From assembly GCA_029203125.1 (NCBI GenBank), contig CP119317.1, positions 744,001 through 808,000 on the forward strand: DNA of 64,000 nt, written 5' to 3'. Source of the stretch: Candidatus Cohnella colombiensis. Its GTDB lineage: Bacteria; Bacillota; Bacilli; Paenibacillales; Paenibacillaceae. Below, one piece after another: positions 53,972 to 63,897 of this stretch (position 1 is the first letter of the stretch; each line of letters begins with the position of its first letter). Below the pieces are notes generated by a model. It was not told where the DNA came from. It made no database searches and saw nothing but the letters and a program-made list of their open reading frames with translations. A program made the position numbers and the translations under genes.

Positions 53972-55360
53972 ATGGGTAGGTGGCGCACGCATTATTTCCC
54001 TGTACTCGCTGAATTTGTTCGGAACGAGCGGGAAGACATGCGTAACGAAATAAAGAACTTGCGAAATGAACTGCATAGCGTTGCTACGGATGAGATTCTG
54101 GAACATCATGAAGAGAGTGTGAAATTTCTACTCTCCTATACAGGTCCTGAGGATCGGGTAACATTCGTTCATCGATCTCTTCTGTTCATTACGGAGTTGC
54201 TATTGTCTCTGCGTTTTAATGAAGGGGCTGCTGCGGAAGAAAGTCCCAACCTGGAACAACGCTCTATTTTGTCTGTAGCAATGAATACAACACCTACTGA
54301 GGAAGATCGTCCTAATAAGTTTGAAACCGTTCTTCAACATATGGATAGTGGGGTTGCACTGTTCGATGTAGCAGGCAATTTACGATTTGTAAACGTTCAG
54401 ATGTCACGTATGCTCCAAGCTCCACGACGCGCACTCATCGGAAGCACACTTCATGGCCTGTTTTTCCACCCAGATCTTACACGGCTTACTCGCAGAAACT
54501 TCTTAAGAATATTTCGTGATCTTGTGAAGGAACGCAGACTTCAAGCTGAATATCGCGACTCCAATGGAAGATTTATACTTATAACGATTTCCAAGATCGA
54601 AGAATTGAATGGCGATTATCTTGTCAGTATGAAGGATGTCTCGGAGTACAAACAAATTGAACAAACGGCATTTCAGAATGACAAGCTTGCAATGCTAGGT
54701 AAAATAGCAGCAGCTATCGCCCACGAAATTCGCAATCCACTCACGTCGATCCGTGGGTTCATTCAATTGCTTAATCCCTATTTAATGGAAGTGGGTAAGC
54801 AAGAGTATGGAAGGATTATTATTTCCGAGATTGATCGGGCGAACGATATTATTTATGAATTTCTGAATTCCTCGAAGCCTTCAGCGCCCTTTAAACAGAG
54901 GGTGTTAATTGAGCTGTTGCTCAAGGAATCGATTCTGCTTTCTGAGAGTGAAGCGCTGATGAACAATTGCGAGCTTCACTATGAAGTGTTCGATCCGACC
55001 TTAATTGTTGCAATTGACGTAAAACAAATTAAGCAGGTGCTTTTAAATATGATTCGCAATGCTATGGACGCGATTTCCGAGGTGCAACAATCGCGTAAAG
55101 GCCGCATCGATATTGTCGCAAGACGCGAAGAGGATTTCGCAGTTATTTCTGTTAGAGACAATGGGAAGGGTATGGACGAGCTAACGCTAAATCGTTTATT
55201 TGATCCATTCTTCTCTACGAAAGAAGAAGGTACGGGATTAGGGTTATCGGTAAGCCATCGCATTATTGTGAATCATGGCGGTACAGTACAAGTGAATAGT
55301 CAATTGAATGAAGGAACTGAATTTATGATTTATTTGCCTTTGGCGGACAAGAAGGAGTAG
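53972..55360 (+). CDS. PAS-domain sensor histidine kinase (sporulation-kinase-like)
   Basis: 462 residues from the ATG at 53972, after GATGGGGGAAAC; a TTG at 53945 is the other option. No membrane helices. A helical N-terminus (1-110) is followed by PAS (about 115-230), HisKA with the phospho-His in IAHEIRNPLTSIRGFIQLL (about 245) and HATPase with N-box NMIRNAMDAI, G1 DNGKGM and G2 GTGLGLS. The layout resembles KinA/KinE-type soluble kinases that feed Spo0F. No response regulator is adjacent, so it is an orphan. Stimulus unknown. Confidence 0.85.
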   Translation: MGRWRTHYFPVLAEFVRNEREDMRNEIKNLRNELHSVATDEILEHHEESVKFLLSYTGPEDRVTFVHRSLLFITELLLSLRFNEGAAAEESPNLEQRSILSVAMNTTPTEEDRPNKFETVLQHMDSGVALFDVAGNLRFVNVQMSRMLQAPRRALIGSTLHGLFFHPDLTRLTRRNFLRIFRDLVKERRLQAEYRDSNGRFILITISKIEELNGDYLVSMKDVSEYKQIEQTAFQNDKLAMLGKIAAAIAHEIRNPLTSIRGFIQLLNPYLMEVGKQEYGRIIISEIDRANDIIYEFLNSSKPSAPFKQRVLIELLLKESILLSESEALMNNCELHYEVFDPTLIVAIDVKQIKQVLLNMIRNAMDAISEVQQSRKGRIDIVARREEDFAVISVRDNGKGMDELTLNRLFDPFFSTKEEGTGLGLSVSHRIIVNHGGTVQVNSQLNEGTEFMIYLPLADKKE

Positions 55361-55410
55361 AATCTGAGGTGATCAACAAAATGTGTGTGAAGTGGTAGGT
55401 GAGATTGTAT

Positions 55411-56925
55411 ATGCGTGTTTGGACAGATTATTCATTGCAGTGGGAAACAGGAAGCGCAGATCTCATGAATCAGAGTGATTGTGAGCTGATGGTTGTGTTC
55501 GTTGACGCGAAAGGTGAGCATCATGCAACAGGAATGGTTCATCCGAAGCTGGAGGAAGCATTACGAAATTTGAATGATCGCGGCACTTTTCGTGGGCAAG
55601 CTGGAGAAGTGGCAGTGGTGCCAACTTTAGGTTTGCAACGCGAGCAATATATTTTGTTCGTAGGGTGGGAGAAAGCCAATCCTGCCGTTACGAATATGAG
55701 AGCTACAGCTGGAAGTATCGGTGGCAAATTTCACGAAATGAACATTCAATCTGCGATAATCATCGTGCCGAAGCTAAGTGCGAACGCTCAGCTTGCATCG
55801 GCATTCACTGAAGGGCTTATTTTAAGCTTTTATCGCAGATTTAGTTATGCCTCCTATGAACGCGCGTTCACAATCCTAGCTAAGCTCACTTTTATTGTTC
55901 CTACAGAAGAAGCTATAAGCAATTGGAATACTGGAGTGGAGCATGGACTTTCGATCTCGAATGGTGTCTGTTATGCGCGTGAGCTGACGAACGTTCCGAG
56001 CAATCGATTAACACCTGTACGATTAGCACATGAGGCTGAACGGCTTTCTGAACAATATGGTTTTAAGTGTACGATATACGATGAGAAGCTAGCGAAACAA
56101 CATCAGATGGGCGGTCTTCTAGCAGTTGGACAGGGAAGTGCTAATTATCCTCGAATGATTGTTTTGTCTTATCAAGGTGCGCCTTCGTCTGATGAGATAT
56201 TAGGCATAGTGGGAAAAGGGGTTACATTCGACACAGGAGGCATTTCGCTAAAGAAGGCTGCTGGTATGGAAGAGATGATCTCGGATATGGGAGGCGCTGC
56301 AGCAGTATTCGGTACGATGAAAGCTGTAGGAGAGCTTCAACCACAACTTAATATCGTAATGGTCGTACCCGCAGCTGAAAATATGCCATCAGGAAGCGCG
56401 TATAAGCCAGGTGATGTCATTACGACGTATAGCGGACAGACGGTGGAAGTACTGAATACGGACGCTGAAGGACGAATTGTACTTGCAGATGGGCTAACAA
56501 CAGCACTGAAGCATGGAGCGACAAAGCTGATCGACGTTGCGACATTAACGGGAGCGGTGATGCATGCACTAGGAGATGTAACGACAGGTGCGTTTACGAA
56601 TGAGGATGCTTTTTTGCAAAAGCTGATACATGCTTCAGAGCAAGCGGGTGAATATGTGTGGCAGTTACCGCTTTATCCCGAATATGATCGGCTCATAAAG
56701 AGTGATGTTGCAGATGTGAAAAATCATGGCGGGACATGGGCGGGAGCCATTGCAGGTGCACTGTTCATACGGCATTTCGCAGAGCAAAAACCTTGGATTC
56801 ACCTAGATATTGGGGGCACGGCGTGGATGTGGGAGTCACGTGGCTTTGAGGGCAAAGGTGGAACAGGTGTTATGGTTCGAACTTTAATGACTTTTATTGA
56901 AAACGAATCGCAATCCACAGCATAA
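55411..56925 (+). CDS. pepA: Leucyl aminopeptidase (M17)
   Basis: 504 residues; I chose the ATG at 55411, about 8 bases after GGTGAG; the GTG at 55399 is possible. The N-terminal macro-like domain (1-170) is variable; the M17 catalytic domain has the metal/active-site motifs GKGVTFDTGGISLKK (Lys, Asp), MGGAAAVFGTM, and NTDAEGRIVLADGL (Asp, Glu, Arg), with the C-terminal GTAWM segment. It cleaves N-terminal residues from peptides in the cytosol and needs two zinc or manganese ions. Confidence 0.94.
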   Translation: MRVWTDYSLQWETGSADLMNQSDCELMVVFVDAKGEHHATGMVHPKLEEALRNLNDRGTFRGQAGEVAVVPTLGLQREQYILFVGWEKANPAVTNMRATAGSIGGKFHEMNIQSAIIIVPKLSANAQLASAFTEGLILSFYRRFSYASYERAFTILAKLTFIVPTEEAISNWNTGVEHGLSISNGVCYARELTNVPSNRLTPVRLAHEAERLSEQYGFKCTIYDEKLAKQHQMGGLLAVGQGSANYPRMIVLSYQGAPSSDEILGIVGKGVTFDTGGISLKKAAGMEEMISDMGGAAAVFGTMKAVGELQPQLNIVMVVPAAENMPSGSAYKPGDVITTYSGQTVEVLNTDAEGRIVLADGLTTALKHGATKLIDVATLTGAVMHALGDVTTGAFTNEDAFLQKLIHASEQAGEYVWQLPLYPEYDRLIKSDVADVKNHGGTWAGAIAGALFIRHFAEQKPWIHLDIGGTAWMWESRGFEGKGGTGVMVRTLMTFIENESQSTA

Positions 56926-56956
56926 TCAAGGCAATATCAGCTTGGGGGAACTCCAC

Positions 56957-58249
56957 ATGAAGTCAAGATTTAACGGATTATTGCAGCCTTTCAGCATTCG
57001 AAAAGTAGAGTCAGAATCACGTAAAGGGATGCGTATGTCACTGATAGAAGGAATCCCTGCGAGCATAATTGCGAATTTTCTCGGGGGTCCTCTTCAGACT
57101 GTATTTTTAACCTATTTAGGTTTCTCTGCATTCCACATTGGTTTGGCTCTTGCCATTCCTTCTTTTGCATTGCTAGTTCAAATCATTATCGCGTTTGCCA
57201 TGCAAAAATGGCAAAACCGTCGCCTTCTCGTTGTGATAACAGGGATTGCACATAGGGCGCTTTGGGTGACTACTGGCTTAATCCCGTTAACCTTTTCTGA
57301 AGATGCGTGGGTACCGGTCTACATGGTCGTATGGACATTATGTATGATTGCCGGTCAGGCTGCAGGTGTAATCTGGACGTCACTGATGGCGGATGTCGTT
57401 CCCCCAGCGCTCAGAGGAAAATACTTCGGTATTCGAAATACGATCCATTGGTTCGTCGTCTGTGCAACATTGCTCGTTGGTGGTCAGATTATGGAATGGC
57501 TGCCAGGAGCGAAAGGATTTACGGTACTATTCGTAGTCAGCGCAGCTTGTGTAATATGGAATGGGTTGGCACTTTCCCAGTATCCGAACCCACAGTTTCA
57601 GCCTTCTGAAAGTGGAAGTTCCATACGATTGCTGTTTAAACCGTTTGCAGATAAACGATTTCGCACCGCTACTCTGTTTGTCGCGTTTTTTATTTTGCTT
57701 CAGAATATTGTTGTACCGCTATTTGCTTATATAATGATAGAGTTCCATAATCTCAGTACGAGTACAGTAACTCAAATTATTATGTTGCAAAATGGTGCGA
57801 TGATGATTAGCTACTACTTTTGGGGTATTCTGAACAGCCGCTACTCGACGAATCGGTTGCTTATGTGGACGTTCCCGATCATCGCGTTATCTTGCCTCAT
57901 GTGGTTTGGTATGATCGTACTTCCGGTATTATTGATTCTAATCCTTGTGCACATCGTACTTGGCTGCGGTCTTGCAGGATATAACCTGCTCGTATTTAAC
58001 TTCCTCATTGGGGATTCACCGAAGTCCGAACGTCCAATGTATATTGCGGTATTCTCTGCATTCACTGGTTTAGCAGGCTTTATCGCTCCGACAGCAGGTG
58101 GCTGGCTATATGATACAGTTAAAGGTGGACCTGCGTGGTTGCTCGGTTACGGCATCGTCACCATCGCTGGAATTAGCATGCTTGCTATGGCGCTCATCGT
58201 TGCTCCGATTGTATTTAAGGCTAAGGCAGGAGATAGCATAGCTGGGTGA
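56957..58249 (+). CDS. MFS transporter
   Basis: 430 residues from the ATG at 56957, behind TTGGGGGAAC. About 12 membrane helices; the loop between helices 2 and 3 (AMQKWQNRRLLVVITG) corresponds to MFS motif A, with basic residues. A second basic cytoplasmic loop (ALRGKYFGIRNT) follows TM4. Substrate cannot be read from it. The start lies 31 bases after pepA, so peptide or amino acid efflux is one option; this is weak. Its stop overlaps a frame of the next gene but the next start is 38 bases on. Confidence 0.85.
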   Translation: MKSRFNGLLQPFSIRKVESESRKGMRMSLIEGIPASIIANFLGGPLQTVFLTYLGFSAFHIGLALAIPSFALLVQIIIAFAMQKWQNRRLLVVITGIAHRALWVTTGLIPLTFSEDAWVPVYMVVWTLCMIAGQAAGVIWTSLMADVVPPALRGKYFGIRNTIHWFVVCATLLVGGQIMEWLPGAKGFTVLFVVSAACVIWNGLALSQYPNPQFQPSESGSSIRLLFKPFADKRFRTATLFVAFFILLQNIVVPLFAYIMIEFHNLSTSTVTQIIMLQNGAMMISYYFWGILNSRYSTNRLLMWTFPIIALSCLMWFGMIVLPVLLILILVHIVLGCGLAGYNLLVFNFLIGDSPKSERPMYIAVFSAFTGLAGFIAPTAGGWLYDTVKGGPAWLLGYGIVTIAGISMLAMALIVAPIVFKAKAGDSIAG

Positions 58250-58287
58250 CGGATATTATAATTAAAATCTCCAAGGAGGAATTAACA

Positions 58288-59265
58288 ATGGCAAAAGTTC
58301 TACCACTCAATAAAAATGGATTTACAGCAAGTCAACTTGTATTAGGATGTATGGGGCTTGGCGGCGGTTGGAATCAAAATCCGCTTTCAGACAACGATTA
58401 CAAGCAAGCGCATGAGGCAGTTGAAGCTGCCCTTTCTATTGGAATAAACATGTTTGACCATGCCAACATCTACACGTTCGGTAAAGCGGAGAAGGTGTTT
58501 GGCAGAGTGCTCAAGGAACGTCCGGAATTGCGAGATCAGATCATACTTCAGTCAAAATGCGGGATTCGGATGGCGATGGGTGACGGTGAGCGTGGACGCT
58601 TTGACTTTTCGAAGGAGCACATTCTAGAAAGCGTGGATGGAATCTTAACGAGATTGGGGATTGAGAAGCTAGACATTCTATTGCTACATCGTCCTGATCC
58701 GCTTGTAGAACCTGAAGAAGTCGCAGAAGCATTCGCACAGCTCAAGTCTGCGGGGAAAGTGGGACGACTAGGCGTTTCGAACATGAGTTCAGGGCAGATG
58801 AAGCTGTTGCAAGCTTATTTGGACGAGCCGTTAGTAGCGAATCAGCTGGAGATGAGCTTGTTGAAGTTGGACTGGCTTGACACTGTCGTACATGTCAATC
58901 AGGAGGCAGGAAAGCTATCGTCATTCCCGGAAGGAACAATCGAATATTGCAGACTTGAGAACGTTCAATTGCAGGCATGGAGTCCGCTCGCACGGGGTCT
59001 GTTCAGCGGACAGGATATCACAACAGCGAGTGCTGAAGTACAATCGACCGCAGCATTGGTAGCACGTTTAGCCGAGGAAAAGGGTGTTTCACGAGAAGCG
59101 ATCGTACTCGCGTTCCTCATGCGTCACCCTGCGAACATTCAGCCTGTCATCGGAACAGCATCTCCACAGCGAATTATCGCTTGCGGCGATGCGAGCAAAG
59201 TTACGCTTACACGCGAGGAATGGTACGATTTGTACGTCACTTCGCGTGGTCGTGTAATGCCTTAA
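58288..59265 (+). CDS. Aldo/keto reductase (YdhF/YcsN type)
   Basis: 325 residues from the ATG at 58288, behind AAGGAGGAATTAAC. Catalytic residues in INMFDHANIYTFGKAE (Asp, Tyr), LQSKCGIR (Lys) and LDILLLHRPDPLVEP (His). The GCMGLGGGWNQNP N-terminus marks the YdhF/YcsN subfamily. Cofactor-binding IQPVIGTASPQRI near the end. Substrate unknown. It is the second AKR in the window, not closely related to the one at 26241. Confidence 0.9.
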   Translation: MAKVLPLNKNGFTASQLVLGCMGLGGGWNQNPLSDNDYKQAHEAVEAALSIGINMFDHANIYTFGKAEKVFGRVLKERPELRDQIILQSKCGIRMAMGDGERGRFDFSKEHILESVDGILTRLGIEKLDILLLHRPDPLVEPEEVAEAFAQLKSAGKVGRLGVSNMSSGQMKLLQAYLDEPLVANQLEMSLLKLDWLDTVVHVNQEAGKLSSFPEGTIEYCRLENVQLQAWSPLARGLFSGQDITTASAEVQSTAALVARLAEEKGVSREAIVLAFLMRHPANIQPVIGTASPQRIIACGDASKVTLTREEWYDLYVTSRGRVMP

Positions 59266-59344
59266 GGTGATCGCAATCGTTTCTTTCTGACGCATTAACA
59301 GGTACAATGATGATGTATACCAATTCGATAAAGAGGTGATCGGA

Positions 59345-59620
59345 ATGGATTTAGTCATTACACCTACTGCATTAGATTGTTTTAAGGAAGAATGGGGATT
59401 TGATGAAGGCGAGATGATTCGCATCTTTGTGAGGTATGTGAGCGGAGGAGAAGTGCCGTTCGCCTTCGGAATTATAAGAGATACGCCTCATGATGTTGCC
59501 GTTACACGTGTTGCGGAGCATTTAACCTTTTATATGGAACATAAGGATGTTTGGTTTCTGGAAGGCAAAAGTTTGACGATTGATTGTCATGGCGATGGAA
59601 TTACCTTTGATTTAGCCTAA
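59345..59620 (+). CDS. HesB/YneR-family protein
   Basis: 91 residues from the ATG at 59345, after AAAGAGGTG. Starts LVITPTALDCFKEEWGFDEGEMIRIFVRYVSGG, the pattern of the YneR branch of the HesB-like (A-type iron-sulfur carrier fold) family. The three cysteines of A-type carriers are not conserved here, as in other YneR members, so iron-sulfur transfer is doubtful. Role unknown. Confidence 0.78.
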   Translation: MDLVITPTALDCFKEEWGFDEGEMIRIFVRYVSGGEVPFAFGIIRDTPHDVAVTRVAEHLTFYMEHKDVWFLEGKSLTIDCHGDGITFDLA

Positions 59621-59718
59621 AAATGAGGCAAGTTGTGGCAAAAAGTCGTACTTTGTTGTAAACTAATGAGCAATTGAGAATTTGCTCTGGCAACTGGAGA
59701 AAAGGGGAAGTTAAGTTC

Positions 59719-60684
59719 ATGACTGGAAATAGTATGTTCAATCATTGTAAGATCGTGGATTGCACCATCCGTGATGGAGGGCTCGTTAACAACTGGGATT
59801 TCAGTGTTGAATTTGTTCAAGATTTGTATGAGTCCTTGAATGCCTCCGGTGTCGAGTACATGGAAATTGGCTACAAAAATTCACCAAAGCTGCTCAAGAG
59901 TGAAGGAAAAGAAGGTCCTTGGCGGTTTCTGGATGATGAGTTCTTACGTAAAGTCATTAAGGAAAAGAAGCGTACGAAGCTATCTGCGCTTGTTGATGTA
60001 GGACGTGTAGATGAAGTGGACGTCCTGAACCGTAGCGAATCGATGCTTGACCTTATTCGTGTAGCGACATATGCACGTGATACAGAGAAGGCAATTGAGT
60101 TAGGTACGCTCTTCCATAATCGTGGATACGAGACGACAATTAACATTATGGCATTATCTAATGTAATGGATAACGAACTGAACGAAAGCCTTGCGATGAT
60201 TAATGACAGCCCGATTGATGTTGTCTACATCGTAGATTCTTTTGGTAGCTTAGATCCAGACGATATGCGTTATCTTGTGGAGAAGTTCCGCCGTGCGCTA
60301 AAAAACAAGCGTCTTGGTGTTCACACACATAATAACATGCAGCTCGCATTCGCGAATACACTCGTTGCTGCACAGATGGGCGTAGAGCTGTTGGATGCTT
60401 CCGTCTATGGCATGGGTCGCGCTGCAGGTAACACAAATACGGAATTGCTGCTCGCGAAGATGACTCGCCCAGAGTACAACTTGCGTCCAGTACTTGGCAT
60501 GATAGAGAAACATATGATCAAGCTTCGTGAGAAGGAAGAGTGGGGTTACCTCATTCCGGATATGATTACAGGCACACTGGACGAGCACCCACGTTCAGCA
60601 ATGGGCTGGCGTGCATCCGAGAAACGTGATCTGTTCACGGAGTTTTACGATAAGATGACTACACCTGAAATATTTAGTAAATAA
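59719..60684 (+). CDS. HMGL-like aldolase-domain protein
   Basis: 321 residues from the ATG at 59719, behind AAGGGGAAG. The DRE-TIM signature is DCTIRDGGLVNNW (about 13-25), with the metal-binding HTHNNMQLAFAN (about 205-216) and YGMGRAAGNTNTELLLA. The group includes HMG-CoA lyases, LeuA and 4-hydroxy-2-oxovalerate aldolases; this stand-alone version is usually annotated only as an aldolase. It lacks a LeuA regulatory domain. Substrate unknown. Confidence 0.85.
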   Translation: MTGNSMFNHCKIVDCTIRDGGLVNNWDFSVEFVQDLYESLNASGVEYMEIGYKNSPKLLKSEGKEGPWRFLDDEFLRKVIKEKKRTKLSALVDVGRVDEVDVLNRSESMLDLIRVATYARDTEKAIELGTLFHNRGYETTINIMALSNVMDNELNESLAMINDSPIDVVYIVDSFGSLDPDDMRYLVEKFRRALKNKRLGVHTHNNMQLAFANTLVAAQMGVELLDASVYGMGRAAGNTNTELLLAKMTRPEYNLRPVLGMIEKHMIKLREKEEWGYLIPDMITGTLDEHPRSAMGWRASEKRDLFTEFYDKMTTPEIFSK

Positions 60685-60694
60685 TTGAATGAAT

Positions 60695-60745
60695 GGCGAC
60701 TTTCCCGTTTCTTGATTAGATACCGGGAGAGTCGTTTTATTTTTC
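60695..60745 (+). terminator. Terminator after the HMGL-like gene
   Basis: GCGACTTTCCCG pairs with CGGGAGAGTCGT (G-U included), loop of 16, T-rich end. Confidence 0.75.
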
Positions 60746-60845
60746 ATAACACAATACCATAATAAAATAGGACATTTCGCAATCGATTATAGCTACAATT
60801 TTGAGTACAATGAAGAAAACAAATTCGAATTAGGGAGAGATCCGA

Positions 60846-61577
60846 ATGAGCCAATCCATTAATGTAACGGTCTGGAATGAATATCGCCACGAGAAGACGA
60901 ATGAGAAGGTAGCGGAGGTCTATCCACAAGGGATGCACACGGCAATTGCGGAAGGCTTGGAGACTACTGGTAAAATCACACTGGCAACACTGGACGAAGC
61001 GGAGCATGGATTAACTGAGCAAGTGTTGAATGATACAGATGTGTTGATTTGGTGGGGACATATGGCGCATGGAGACGTGCAAGACGAAATTGTCGAGCGC
61101 GTACATGACCGTGTGCTGAAAGGAATGGGGCTAATCGTGCTTCACTCCGGACATTTTTCGAAAATTTTCAAAAAGCTCATGGGTACGGGCTGCGACCTGA
61201 AATGGCGCGAAGCCAATGAGAAGGAACGGATCTGGGTCGTTAATCCAGGTCACCCGATTGTAGATGGAATAGGTGAATATATCGAGCTGCCTCAGGAAGA
61301 AATGTATGGGGAACACTTCGACATTCCACAGCCGGACGAGCTTGTTCTTGTTAGCTGGTTCGAAGGTGGGGAAGTATTCCGCAGTGGCTGCTGCTTTACG
61401 CGCGGAATGGGTAAAATCTTCTATTTCCGTCCTGGACATGAAACGTACCCAACCTACTACAATCCGCAAGTTCGCAAAGTAATCTCCAACGCAGTGAAAT
61501 GGGCAGCGCCAGTGAAGCGGGACTATCCGGCATATGGTAATGCGCAGCCGCTAGAAGTCATCAAGGAGAAAAACTAA
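60846..61577 (+). CDS. ThuA domain protein
   Basis: 243 residues, ATG behind TTAGGGAGAG. ThuA (trehalose utilisation) domain over nearly the full length: [39 protein letters not shown] and [12 protein letters not shown]. The fold resembles class I glutamine amidotransferases without the catalytic Cys. ThuA proteins act with an oxidoreductase in carbohydrate (trehalose, trehalulose) metabolism. The downstream Gfo/Idh/MocA gene is 2 bases away, as in such pairs. Confidence 0.92.
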   Translation: MSQSINVTVWNEYRHEKTNEKVAEVYPQGMHTAIAEGLETTGKITLATLDEAEHGLTEQVLNDTDVLIWWGHMAHGDVQDEIVERVHDRVLKGMGLIVLHSGHFSKIFKKLMGTGCDLKWREANEKERIWVVNPGHPIVDGIGEYIELPQEEMYGEHFDIPQPDELVLVSWFEGGEVFRSGCCFTRGMGKIFYFRPGHETYPTYYNPQVRKVISNAVKWAAPVKRDYPAYGNAQPLEVIKEKN

Positions 61578-61579
61578 AC

Positions 61580-62614
61580 ATGTTAAAAGTAGGCATTATT
61601 GGTACGGGGAATATTTGTAAGCATGCGCATCTTCCGGGATGGCTAAGTCATAAGGAAGTTGAGCTGGTCGCATTCTGTGATGCATTTGTAGCTTCAGCGG
61701 AAGCGATGGCGAAAGATTTTCCTGGGGCAAAAGTATATGAGGACTATAAGCAACTGCTCGCAGATCCTGCCATTGATATTGTAGGCATCAGCACTCCAAA
61801 TTTATATCACTCGGAAATCGCAATTGCAGCACTGAAGCAGGGTAAGCATGTTTTCTGTGAAAAACCTGATGCCGTAAACCCAGATGAAGCGCAAAAGATG
61901 GCGGATGAAGCGAAGAAATCTGGCAAGCTGCTCATGACGATGCGTAACAATCGGTTTTCGGAAGAAGCACAATATGTGAAGCTGCTTCAGGAGCAAGGTA
62001 GGCTGGGCGATCTCTATATGGGGCGATGTGGTTGGATTCGCCGTCGCGGAATTCCGGGTCGCGGTGGCTGGTTTACGACAAAGGAACTATCTGGAGGCGG
62101 ACCACTAATTGATCTTGGTGTTCATATGATTGATTTGGCGCTATGGCTCAGCGGTAATCCGAAGCCTGTGTCAGTTACGGGAACGACGTATCGTAAGTTT
62201 GCTGATCGTCCGGACGCATCGGGCAACATGCCACAAGGGACATTTGACGTGGAGGATCTGGCTGCTGGTTTCATCCGATTCGATAATGGTGCTAGCTTGC
62301 AAATCGAATTTAGTTGGGCATCGAACGTTGCACAAGAGCAGAAGTTTTTGGAATGGCGTGGTACGGAAGGCGGCTTTAGCCTGGTCAATGATCAGTTGAA
62401 GCTATTTACCGAAGATGCAGGTGTACTTGTAGATCAAACACCACATTTCAACGATTCCAAAGTTCCGCAGCACACGGCGAACATTCATCATTTCGTAGAA
62501 TGTGTGCTCGGTCGAGAAGTTCCGACAATTACGCCGGAGCATGGTGTAGATATGATCAGAATTTTATCAGCGATTTATAAATCAGCTGAAACGGGTCGCG
62601 AAGTTATATTATAG
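61580..62614 (+). CDS. Gfo/Idh/MocA family oxidoreductase
   Basis: 344 residues. NAD-binding GIIGTGNICKHAHLPG (5-20), the CEKPDAVN Lys motif (about 92-99) and the catalytic GGPLIDLGVHMIDLALWL with His about 185. The C-terminal alpha/beta domain ends normally. Typical sugar or inositol dehydrogenase-like enzyme. Together with ThuA it matches ThuAB-type carbohydrate oxidation modules; the substrate is not readable. Terminator at 62625. Confidence 0.92.
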   Translation: MLKVGIIGTGNICKHAHLPGWLSHKEVELVAFCDAFVASAEAMAKDFPGAKVYEDYKQLLADPAIDIVGISTPNLYHSEIAIAALKQGKHVFCEKPDAVNPDEAQKMADEAKKSGKLLMTMRNNRFSEEAQYVKLLQEQGRLGDLYMGRCGWIRRRGIPGRGGWFTTKELSGGGPLIDLGVHMIDLALWLSGNPKPVSVTGTTYRKFADRPDASGNMPQGTFDVEDLAAGFIRFDNGASLQIEFSWASNVAQEQKFLEWRGTEGGFSLVNDQLKLFTEDAGVLVDQTPHFNDSKVPQHTANIHHFVECVLGREVPTITPEHGVDMIRILSAIYKSAETGREVIL

Positions 62615-62624
62615 TGTGATGTTG

Positions 62625-62657
62625 GCGGTGCAGGATTGATCCTGTACCGCTTTTTGT
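62625..62657 (+). terminator. Terminator after the Gfo/Idh gene
   Basis: GCGGTGCAGGAT pairs with ATCCTGTACCGC (one G-U), then TTTTTG. Confidence 0.85.
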
Positions 62658-62688
62658 TTGTTTCGAATGGCTCTGCGCTACCGCAATA

Positions 62689-62734
62689 TCCCCCTCGATC
62701 CACCCCCCACCCCACAGCTTCGCCCTCGCCCCCC
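62689..62734. other. C-tract region, possible G-quadruplex on the minus strand
   Basis: C-runs of 5, 6, 4, 3 and 6 bases at 62690, 62703, 62710, 62723 and 62729, separated by loops of 8, 1, 9 and 3. Contrasts with the AT-rich surroundings; it is the 3' end region of the EAL gene transcript. Confidence 0.5.
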
Positions 62735-62754
62735 GGCTCTCTGCACAAAGACAA

Positions 62755-63897
62755 TTAATTCGACGCTGCCGAACCTGCAAAGCCAGTGTTAGCCACAGGT
62801 AATGGTGCCGCTCTGCCAAACAGATAGCCTTGAAATAGAGGAATCCCGGCCTTTTTTAAGTATTGCCATTCTTCCTCGCGCTCGATCCCTTCCGCAAGCA
62901 CCGTACCGTGAATCCGCGTAACTCGCTCAAGTAGATCGTCAATATATTTCTGTTTATCTGAATCTATATCACAATTGCTCACCCATTGACGGTCCATTTT
63001 CACATAATCAGGTTGAAGCTGATCGACGATATTCAATGTTGCAAAGCCTGAGCCCACATCATCGAGAGCCATTTGTGCTCCTTGCTTTCGATACGCTTCA
63101 AACACTTTGTGCAACGCGGGATCATCCAATCGTTCCGTTTCGATTACCTCAAACACATAATCCTGCGGATCAGTTCCTGAGTTCCTAATAAGATCAAGTG
63201 TCTCCTCCACACTAAGATCTGCATGATGAAACGATGAGGGCAGGAAATTGATAAAGCGCTTCGTCCCTTTCTCCAAATGGATCGATCCAAGACGTATCGC
63301 TAATTGACGAGCCGCGCGATCAAGAAAAGAATGTTGGCGAATTTGACGCGCACTTTGAAATAATTGAGCTGGTCGGAATGGCTTAAGCTCAGGCAAAGGT
63401 CGCAGCAGAAATTCGTAACCCATAATCATACCTTCCGGCTGTACAATCGGTTGGAGATGTGTTGTAAATAGATTGTGCAAAATATATTCCGAGACGCTCC
63501 GACCTTCGACTTCAGCGAACAGCTCATGCAAGGGTAGCCAAGTTTGATTCGAATCGACCACATCAGCAATATCAACCGAATCAGAATTACGGCTTATTTC
63601 GCCCATTCCCATCTCATTCCGAGAATCCACTATGCTGAAACGACACCGAATTTGTTTTGCCTCGTCGTCATGCAATCGCTGCTGTAACTTCACTATAAGA
63701 CGCAATAATTGTTGTTGATTCTCGTATTGCAGTGATAGTGGACGATTTCTCAAAGCTTCATTATCAACATCGTTTCCCTGCTTTTTCTCATAAATTGACT
63801 CTAAAAGAAGGGGGTGTAGCTCAGCGAGCTCAGTGGCAAACTCTACGGTGCCAAAGTCGCTAATTGGAGAAGTCATGTTGCGAATTATTGAAGACAT
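62755..63897 (-). CDS. EAL-domain c-di-GMP phosphodiesterase
   Basis: 380 residues, ATG after GGAGTG. Residues 1-130 are an unassigned, helical N-terminus. The EAL domain (about 140-365) keeps the metal and catalytic residues: E162 (in YEFLLRP, the EAL position), N217 (FINFLP), E250 (FEVIETE), D279 and D280 (LDDVGSG), K300 (VKMDRQ), E336 (AEGIERE) and Q356 (FQGYLFG). It is therefore probably active, hydrolysing c-di-GMP to pGpG in the cytosol. No GGDEF partner is adjacent. It shares the signalling molecule with the PilZ fusion at 10208. Confidence 0.9.
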   Translation of the reverse strand: MSSIIRNMTSPISDFGTVEFATELAELHPLLLESIYEKKQGNDVDNEALRNRPLSLQYENQQQLLRLIVKLQQRLHDDEAKQIRCRFSIVDSRNEMGMGEISRNSDSVDIADVVDSNQTWLPLHELFAEVEGRSVSEYILHNLFTTHLQPIVQPEGMIMGYEFLLRPLPELKPFRPAQLFQSARQIRQHSFLDRAARQLAIRLGSIHLEKGTKRFINFLPSSFHHADLSVEETLDLIRNSGTDPQDYVFEVIETERLDDPALHKVFEAYRKQGAQMALDDVGSGFATLNIVDQLQPDYVKMDRQWVSNCDIDSDKQKYIDDLLERVTRIHGTVLAEGIEREEEWQYLKKAGIPLFQGYLFGRAAPLPVANTGFAGSAASN

